Positions 53,142-58,897 of a stretch of DNA of 58,897 bases are shown in pieces. The DNA is from Oscillospiraceae bacterium (lineage in GTDB: Bacteria; Bacillota; Clostridia; Oscillospirales; Acutalibacteraceae), in assembly GCA_902769255.1 (NCBI GenBank), contig CACXOM010000008.1, positions 1-58,897 of the forward strand. The letters are read 5' to 3'. Within the stretch, counting starts at the first letter, position 1; each line of letters starts with the position of its first letter. The translations under genes and the position numbers were made by a program. Below the pieces are notes generated by a model that made no database searches, had not been told where the DNA came from, and saw only the letters and a list, made by a program, of their open reading frames with translations.

Positions 53142-53801
53142 ATGGGTTTAATAAACTTTGACAGAACTGTTCCCTACATCAGAAAGAAAGGAATCGCAGG
53201 ATATTTTCAGATTATTTTTCACAATTTTTTTGACCTTGTTTTACTTAATTTTATCTTTTTAATCACCTGTCTGCCGGTTTTCACTTTCGGCGCGTCATAC
53301 AAAGCGCTGATTACAGTTTGCAATAAATATGCCGAAGACAAGGTAGTTTATCCTTTAAGAGAATATTTTAAAAATTTTAAGGCTGAATTCCTTAAATCTA
53401 CGCTGTATGGAATTTTGTTTACCATCGCATTTGTTGTTATTGCTTTTTCAACGATGTTTTATTTAAACTTAACTAATAATAATGTAGTTTTCTTTATACT
53501 TGCGGTTATCGGTGCAATTTGTTTTATGCTTATTACCATGATTTTTGGTTGGTTCTTCCCCGTTTTTACAAAAATTGAACAAGGTTTTAAAGAACTTATT
53601 ATAAATTCGTTTATTTTAACATTTAAGCATATAAAATCCAGCCTTTGCTTTTTGCTTACGGTATTTGTCTGCTCCGCTTTGATTTTTTCATTTTTTCCTT
53701 TCAGCGTGCCGTTCATAGCAATTTTTCCGTTTATGCTGATTGCACTTGCTTCAAGTTGCGGCACCGCCGAAATAATAAACCTTGAATTTAAAATAGAATA
53801 G
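53142..53801 (+). CDS. DUF624 (YesL-like) membrane protein
   Basis: The 219-residue protein has five hydrophobic segments and the family start GYFQIIFHNFFDLVLLNFIF followed by TCLPVFTFGASYKALITVC. YesL-like proteins are found beside carbohydrate ABC importers in many Firmicutes, and this one is divergent from such an operon. Their molecular role is not established. AAAGG precedes the ATG. Confidence 0.82.
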   Translation: MGLINFDRTVPYIRKKGIAGYFQIIFHNFFDLVLLNFIFLITCLPVFTFGASYKALITVCNKYAEDKVVYPLREYFKNFKAEFLKSTLYGILFTIAFVVIAFSTMFYLNLTNNNVVFFILAVIGAICFMLITMIFGWFFPVFTKIEQGFKELIINSFILTFKHIKSSLCFLLTVFVCSALIFSFFPFSVPFIAIFPFMLIALASSCGTAEIINLEFKIE

Positions 53802-53815
53802 TCGAGAGCCTCGAC
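53801..53815. repeat. GTCGAG palindrome, inverse of the copy at 5287
   Basis: GTCGAGAGCCTCGAC is exactly the reverse complement of the 15-base hairpin at 5287-5301. It starts within the DUF624 stop codon. Confidence 0.65.
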
Positions 53816-53852
53816 CGTTCAAAATAACGAGGGAGATGTTTTTGAGATAATT

Positions 53853-53890
53853 AAATGCGATAGAAGTTTTTACTCGCTTCTATCGCATTT
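53853..53890. terminator. Shared terminator between DUF624 and the SGNH protein gene
   Basis: AAATGCGATAGAAG and CTTCTATCGCATTT form a perfect 14-base stem with T-rich flanks on both sides. It can end both convergent transcripts. Confidence 0.85.
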
Positions 53891-53916
53891 TTCTTTTTAT
53901 TTGAATTTAAGAAATT

Positions 53917-55653
53917 TTAACGGATTTTAATTTTTCTTGTTCTGAAAAGGCTTGAAGATGTAAGAGTATTTGATGTATTATAAGCCTTAACTTTGAAATA
54001 ATACTTCTTACCGGAAGTAAGTTTTTTTGCAGTAAATTTCAGTTTGTTTGTGGTTTTAATCAATTTATATTTTTTTGCACCGTTCACTTTAGCGTAAATC
54101 ATATAATGCGTAGCGCCTTTAACCGCACTTATTTTGACGGTAGCCCTGCCCTTTTTAGCGGAAGAAAGAGTAAAATTCGGCGAGGAAAGTGCAAAAATAA
54201 TTTTTCTGCTTGACTTATTACTCTCAACAACGCCGTTTTGCTTTACGGCGGTGATTCTGTAGGTATAAGAATTACCCGCTTCCATAGTTTTATCGGTATA
54301 TTCCGTTTGATTGCAAGACGCAATAAGCGTATAGTTTAATTCATCAGACCGTTTACGGTAAATATTATAATACTGCGCGTCATCTACCGCAGTAAAAGTT
54401 ATTTTTGCGGTTTTACGGTTTATAAGAGTTAATTTAGGCTTGCTCGGTTTTGCCAAAGTTTTTACTGAGGTTTCTGCCGTATAACCAAAACTAAACACTA
54501 TATCGCCGACTTTGTAAAACGGTTTGATTTTATAATAATAAACTTTTCCGCCGTCAAAACCTTTATCTGCATAATTACACACATTGCCCTCGGTCCTGCC
54601 GATATAAGTATAAATCTCGTCTTCAAGTTTACGGTATATTTCATAATACTGCGCCCCGTTTGGATCATCCCAATTCAAAGCGCACCCACTGTTGCTTGTA
54701 AGCGTTGCATTTACATTTATCTCGGACTGCTCGGTTGTAAGAATAGTTTCAGACGCACCGAGAACGGCAACCTCCGCCGCCCTTTGTGCAGTAATTGCAT
54801 TCTGATTATAAAGACTGTAAACATAGTTTACGCCAACTATCGACTCACCGAAAACCGCAGAATAAATACAAGCCGCCTGCAAATAACTGCCTCTTGTACT
54901 GGGGTGTCTGTTATCCTCACGGTAAAGGCTGTTGAAATTCGGGAAACTGCTTAAAAGCACCTCCGCCGCAGTGCCGATTTTTACAACCCCTGCATTTTTC
55001 ATATCCGAAACATAATCATAGCAAAGGTTTTCAACAAACTTTGAATGTGTGTTTCTGTCAATAGGGAGCGAATAACTTGTTTCGGAACTGATACCGTCCT
55101 GATTCATTGTATAAACGGGAATTGTGCCGGTATTAATTCCCGGCTCTGCCAAAACAAGAGTCTTTGCACCGATGCCGTTGATAATGCCGTTAAGTTTCAG
55201 CGCCGCCTGTCTTTCCGCATGATAAACCGTATATTCAAAAGGTGTAATTCTGCGTGAAGGCTCAATCATTACATAATCGTATGTATTTTCGGAAAGCGCT
55301 TCCATAGCCTTTTTTCCGATAGATGTGTTTTCATTTGCAATTCGGTAAAGTGTTGTGCCGCTTTCTGTAATGCTTGAAATACGCACTTTTTTACCTGCCG
55401 CCTCACACATTTGCGGAAAAATTTCGGTATCCATATTATTATAATAAATAAGTGAATTACCTATCAAAAGAATATCCACAAAATCATCTTCGACTTCTTC
55501 TTCGTTATATTCTTCAGTATATTCTTTGGTATATTCTTCAATTTGATTTTGATAAATCTCATCGGCATAAGCATTAACAGAAAAAGGTGTAATAAGAAGC
55601 GTTGTTACAAGTAACAACGCTTCTGTTTTTTTAAATAAATTTTCGATTTTCAT
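53917..55653 (-). CDS. Secreted SGNH-like hydrolase with fibronectin type III domains
   Basis: A signal peptide (residues 1-30, ending ANAYADE-like; VNAYA before the mature end) is followed by an acidic linker and a GDSL/SGNH-type domain (about 57-300): GNS at 65-67 would supply the nucleophile and DNRH at 247-250 the Asp and His. Two or three Fn3 repeats fill residues ~315-578 and end in a basic tail. Family members include deacetylases and acyltransferases on polysaccharides. It starts one base after an acyl carrier protein gene, which suggests acyl transfer outside the cell (inference). 578 residues. Confidence 0.75.
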   Translation of the reverse strand: MKIENLFKKTEALLLVTTLLITPFSVNAYADEIYQNQIEEYTKEYTEEYNEEEVEDDFVDILLIGNSLIYYNNMDTEIFPQMCEAAGKKVRISSITESGTTLYRIANENTSIGKKAMEALSENTYDYVMIEPSRRITPFEYTVYHAERQAALKLNGIINGIGAKTLVLAEPGINTGTIPVYTMNQDGISSETSYSLPIDRNTHSKFVENLCYDYVSDMKNAGVVKIGTAAEVLLSSFPNFNSLYREDNRHPSTRGSYLQAACIYSAVFGESIVGVNYVYSLYNQNAITAQRAAEVAVLGASETILTTEQSEINVNATLTSNSGCALNWDDPNGAQYYEIYRKLEDEIYTYIGRTEGNVCNYADKGFDGGKVYYYKIKPFYKVGDIVFSFGYTAETSVKTLAKPSKPKLTLINRKTAKITFTAVDDAQYYNIYRKRSDELNYTLIASCNQTEYTDKTMEAGNSYTYRITAVKQNGVVESNKSSRKIIFALSSPNFTLSSAKKGRATVKISAVKGATHYMIYAKVNGAKKYKLIKTTNKLKFTAKKLTSGKKYYFKVKAYNTSNTLTSSSLFRTRKIKIR

Positions 55654-55881
55654 TTAATCCTCTGAAAGCTCGTCAATCAAATCCATAATTGCTTCTGCCG
55701 AATTAAAATTCTCAGGTGTAATTTTTTCAGGTGAAATTTTTACATCATATTCATCGGAAACCTCTGAAATAATCGAAATGATGTCGAGAGAATCAAGAAT
55801 ACCATCGTCAACAAGAGCGGTTTCTGATTTAAAATCAACACCGGGTTTAATTTCTGCCAAAATCTCTAATAATTCTTCCAT
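55654..55881 (-). CDS. Acyl carrier protein, DltC-like
   Basis: 75 residues with the phosphopantetheine attachment site GILDSLDII (Ser31) and the four-helix pattern of carrier proteins (VDDGILDSLD, EVSDEYDVKI). It lies between the ligase-fragment frame and the secreted SGNH gene and differs from the fatty-acid ACP expected elsewhere. In this position it looks like a dedicated carrier loaded by the neighbouring AMP-forming ligase. AGGTTTTAAAA precedes the ATG, a weak site. Confidence 0.85.
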   Translation of the reverse strand: MEELLEILAEIKPGVDFKSETALVDDGILDSLDIISIISEVSDEYDVKISPEKITPENFNSAEAIMDLIDELSED

Positions 55882-55895
55882 TTTTAAAACCTCAC

Positions 55896-56050
55896 TTACA
55901 TTTTTTTAAGTTCCCTTTTCAACGGTTTACCGTTGAAAGTTTTAGGAATTTCTTTTATTATCTGAACAATTTTCGGAACCTGAAAGTTTTCAAGTCTTTC
56001 ATTCAAAAATTGAATCATTCCTGCTTCGTCATTCGGATAATAAATGTTTT
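55896..56050 (-). pseudogene. C-terminal end of an AMP-forming acyl/amino-acid ligase
   Basis: The last ~49 codons (NERLENFQVPKIVQIIKEIP then KTFNGKPLKRELKKM) form the C-terminal subdomain signature of ANL enzymes, with the catalytic lysine region GKPLKREL. The rest of the ligase (about 400 residues expected) is missing and replaced by surface-protein repeats in the same frame. Next to a carrier protein, the intact ancestor would activate an acid and load it onto the carrier, as DltA does with D-alanine. Confidence 0.65.
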
Positions 56051-58379
56051 CTTCCATTGTTTTATTGAAATAAACCGATACTTTTTGTCTTTCGTCATCT
56101 GCGGTCAAGTTTTCCGTGAATACTGATACTTCTTGCCCTTTATATTGAAGTTCAACGGAATACACCGTCGTATCGAGAACATAGCCTGTTGGTGCAGTCA
56201 GTTCTTTGATTTCATATTTACCTAAAAAAAGAAGTAATGAAATTCCTTTGCCGTTAGCATCGGTAGTAACGGTATCTACCAAAGTTCCTTTACTGTGCTT
56301 TAAAACATTGTTTACAACAATATCCTCTTTAGCGTAAATTTCATATTCTGCGTTTGCTAAAGGCTTGTTGGTTTCCGCATCTGTTTTTATAATCTCAATT
56401 TGACCTTTTTGCGGAGTATTTTCAAAAGTGACATACTGCGTATAAACAACCTCGTTTGTACCGTACATTATTTTTCCGTCCTCACCGGTTTTCTGCTCTT
56501 GCTCCTGATAAGATAAGGTTACATTAATTTTCTCTTTTTTTAGAACATAACCGTAAGGTGATTCGGTTTCTTCAAGATAATATTCGCCCAAAGGAAAATC
56601 TTTAGAAATAACTGCGTTCTCGCTATCGGTAACAAGTGCATCTACAAGCGTATTAGCCGGATATATTAAAATGCCGTTTTCGTAAATATCTTCCGCCGAA
56701 TAAATATCGAATTTAGCGCCACCTAACAATATTGCTTCGCCGTCCTCGTCACTCTCTATATCTTCAACTACTTTATAAATGCCTATGTTTGCTCGTTGTA
56801 TACAGTTTTCTATGGTAATAGTAATAGAAATAACAGCTTTATCCTCGTTGTGTTCTTTCGCATCAACAGTTATAAAAGCATTATTGGCTACATAACCGCT
56901 AGGTGCTTTTATTTCTTTTATTGCAAATTGACCGTCATTCGTAACAGTCCATTGTTTTGAAATTGAATATGTACCATTTTCATATTTCATATATTCGCCT
57001 GTTGCGGTATATTCATCATTCAAAATATCATATTCGTAAAGTTCAAAAAGTCCGTCTGTTGCTATAATAGGTTTTAGAGTATTTTTATCTATCTTGTTAA
57101 GGTTGATTTCAACTGACTTATTACGGTTCATATTGCCGTCAGCACCGCCTGTTACATTAACAGTACCGCCCGGCTCTAAATTAACGGTTTGAGTTTGGTA
57201 ACTGTTTGAATAATATCTATCTTCAATATCTTGTTCCGATACAGTATATGTGCCTGCTGGAAATTCACCCTCAAAACTGCCGTTTTCGTCAGTAAATACA
57301 TATTCTTCAATATCTTCTCCTGACAATGTGCTAACTGATTTGATTGAAAACGGTATATTATCCACAAAACCGTCATCAGCAGTTTTTTGAATAGTGATAG
57401 TACCGGGTTTTAATTTGTTTTCAAATGTTACTGAAGCGACTTCACCGTCGGAAACTTCTATTATTTGGCTTTCGGGGGCAATATATTTGTTTGGTATTTC
57501 ATAACTGCCGTCACTTTTTTCATTGCCTAATTCAGTAATTTTATATGTGCCGGATTTAAGACCGCCGCTTTTATCAAGCATTATAAATCCGTTTTCATCG
57601 GTTTTAAATTCATCTGCCGGAAAATTCGTACCGTTAATGCCTTCGACTTCAAACCATACACCCGATATTTTACCGTCCTCTGATGTTTTGATAATTTGCA
57701 AACCTGAATCTTTTCTGTTTATAAAAGTTTTGGTATCGGTTCCACCATAGCTAACCTTTGCGTTCTGTGGCTCATTATCTAAATATCCCTCATCTTTTTG
57801 TGCTTGTGTCAATTCCTCTGATACTTTGTAATTGCCGGGTTTTAGTTCATTATTACCGCTACCGGAAATTGTTATAACTCCCGATGTAGTAGTTGTGAAT
57901 AATTTGTTATATGTGCCGTCTTTTGATGTTACTCTGAAATGAAATCCGGCAACGTTTGGTCCGGTTTTATATACTACACCGTCTATAATAGTTTGTTTTA
58001 CTATTTTTAGGGTTCTTGGTTTTTCTGTATTAGTGAAATTAAATGTAACGGTATCTCCTGCGGTAAGAGATTTTGTCTGTGCCGACGGTTGTATATATTT
58101 TTTCGCCTGCTCCGATGTCATTTTTTCTGTTACTGTGTATTTTCCTACGCCGGCAGGTAAATCGGATATTGTTATTTTTCCGTTTTCATCGGTTGTGTAG
58201 TTTTTATCGTAACCGGTTGTTGTATTTTTTACATTAAATTTAAAGCCACTTTTTGTTCCGTCGGAAGATGTTTTAACTATTTTAATATTACCGGCCGACG
58301 GCTGAACTTTAATGTATCCGACTACATCAGTACCGCCGGCATAAGTTGACAAATCCTGTGTGCCGTTTTTGCCGTTGTT
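56051..58379 (-). pseudogene. SpaA/Cna-B-type surface protein repeats, both ends missing
   Basis: The frame is continuous with the ligase end (55896-58352 as one ORF of 818 codons from a TTG). It encodes seven SpaA-like prealbumin repeats of 85-130 residues; key starts are NIKIVKTSSDGTKSGFKF, GLQIIKTSEDGKISGVWFEV, TITIQKTADDGFVDNIPFSI and QIEIIKTDAETNKPLANAEY. Each repeat has the pattern strand-IKTD-xxx-Y-PAGxYxxxE. There is no signal peptide, no sortase motif and no ribosome binding site; the frame opens right after a TAA at 58380-58382. An eighth repeat is cut after 12 residues. This is an internal piece of a large adhesin or pilin joined to other sequence. Confidence 0.7.
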
Positions 58380-58401
58380 TTAAGGAACGACGGCATAGTC
58401 G

Positions 58402-58897
58402 TATGGTTGTTGATTTGTGTTTTTATTTTAGATGCAACACCCCTACCACCCTTTACTCTTATGATTACGCTTATAATGACGATGGTAATTTATCAGAAGA
58501 AACAGTATCTGTCGCAGGAACACAAACTCAGGCAAAAATTAACTATACTTATGATGCTAACGGCAACATTTTAACAAGAAATATTACTGATACTAATAAC
58601 AACAGCACAAAGCATGTTAATAGTACATATAGTTACAACTTAGCAAATATGTGTGTATCTGAAGAACACGATACAGGTATAGGATTCCATTATTCTAATT
58701 ATTATTACTACACTCCTGACGGTAATATAAACGAAAAGCGTTTCAGTTGGGGTGTAAACTATATAACAACAGAATACACTTATGATAGATTAAATCGCTT
58801 GACAAGTGAAGAACAAATAGAGTATACTAATAATAAAATATTGACATCTCGCTTTAAAGATGAATACTCATTTGATGATTATAATAACATAGTTGAA
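58402..58897 (+). CDS. RHS/YD-repeat protein fragment, runs off the window
   Basis: From about 58440 the plus strand encodes RHS repeats without stop to the window edge: YDYAYNDDGNLSEETVS, INYTYDANGNILTRNITD, TEYTYDRLNRLTSEEQIEY, with the YDANGN/YDRLNR core typical of YD-repeat shells around secreted toxins or adhesins. An ATG at 58402 opens the frame, but the first ~12 codons do not resemble the family and no ribosome binding site is seen, so the true N-terminus is probably lost at a junction. Confidence 0.7.

Overview
The window reads as one AT-rich chromosomal segment of a low-GC Gram-positive gut anaerobe, most likely Clostridia of the Oscillospirales/Ruminococcaceae type. The clues are a paired GlgC/GlgD, a GH94 cellobiose phosphorylase, BspA-type leucine-rich-repeat secreted proteins, a MobL-type relaxase, SpaA-type surface repeats, a MecA-like adaptor and the classic Firmicutes order of the S10-spc-alpha ribosomal cluster. 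No species is claimed. Both ends cut genes (a secreted protein on the left, an RHS-repeat protein on the right).

Layout. 1-4.8 kb: end of a secreted-protein gene, then the glycogen synthesis operon glgB-glgC-glgD (minus strand). 4.8-5.4 kb: a cluster of palindromic intergenic repeats. 5.4-7.8 kb: a small ribbon-helix-helix regulator divergent from two tandem leucine-rich-repeat secreted proteins, with a palindromic site over the shared promoter. 7.8-10.3 kb: cellobiose phosphorylase. 10.4-14.1 kb: an SCP2-like protein with a Lys/Ala-rich tail, then a GT2 glycosyltransferase and a multi-spanning membrane protein. 14.2-29.8 kb: an uninterrupted minus-strand ribosomal operon from rpsJ to rplQ, including secY, adk, map, infA and rpoA, preceded by a ~300-nt leader with nested stems. 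29.9-38.8 kb: housekeeping genes (ackA, an Xre regulator, an M24 peptidase, an ECF S component, coaX, a pyruvyl transferase, a MecA-like adaptor, an acyl-ACP thioesterase, a DegT aminotransferase, queH). 38.8-39.7 kb: tRNA-Met and tRNA-Glu, then RNA-like noncoding sequence. 39.8-42.0 kb: remnant of a mobilizable element (small RHH protein, MobL relaxase) fused to a fragment of a surface-protein gene. 42.0-43.2 kb: a corA-like gene with a leader-peptide/terminator leader; the gene carries an in-frame stop and a frameshift. 43.5-53.8 kb: an alpha-glucan and sugar-uptake region (glgP, malQ, ABC ATPase, LacI regulator, two permeases, binding lipoprotein, divergent DUF624 protein) with a perfect LacI-type operator at the lipoprotein promoter. 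53.9-58.9 kb: a secreted SGNH-like/Fn3 protein, an acyl carrier protein, the last ~50 codons of an AMP-forming ligase fused in frame to seven SpaA-like repeats, then an RHS fragment on the other strand.

How it fits together. Carbon storage and use dominate: GlgC/GlgD/GlgB build glycogen, GlgP/MalQ break down alpha-glucans, cellobiose phosphorylase handles imported cellobiose, and a LacI-controlled ABC importer brings in a sugar, by context perhaps malto-oligosaccharides. AckA fits acetate-forming fermentation. The least ordinary parts are the noncoding stretch at 39.1-39.7 kb, the corA leader at 42.07-42.21 kb, the ligase-carrier-SGNH trio that recalls dltA/C/D, and three places (41.7, 56.05 and 58.4 kb) where fragments of repetitive surface-protein genes are joined to unrelated sequence. 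Those joins may be real recombination or assembly chimeras. The sequence alone cannot decide.
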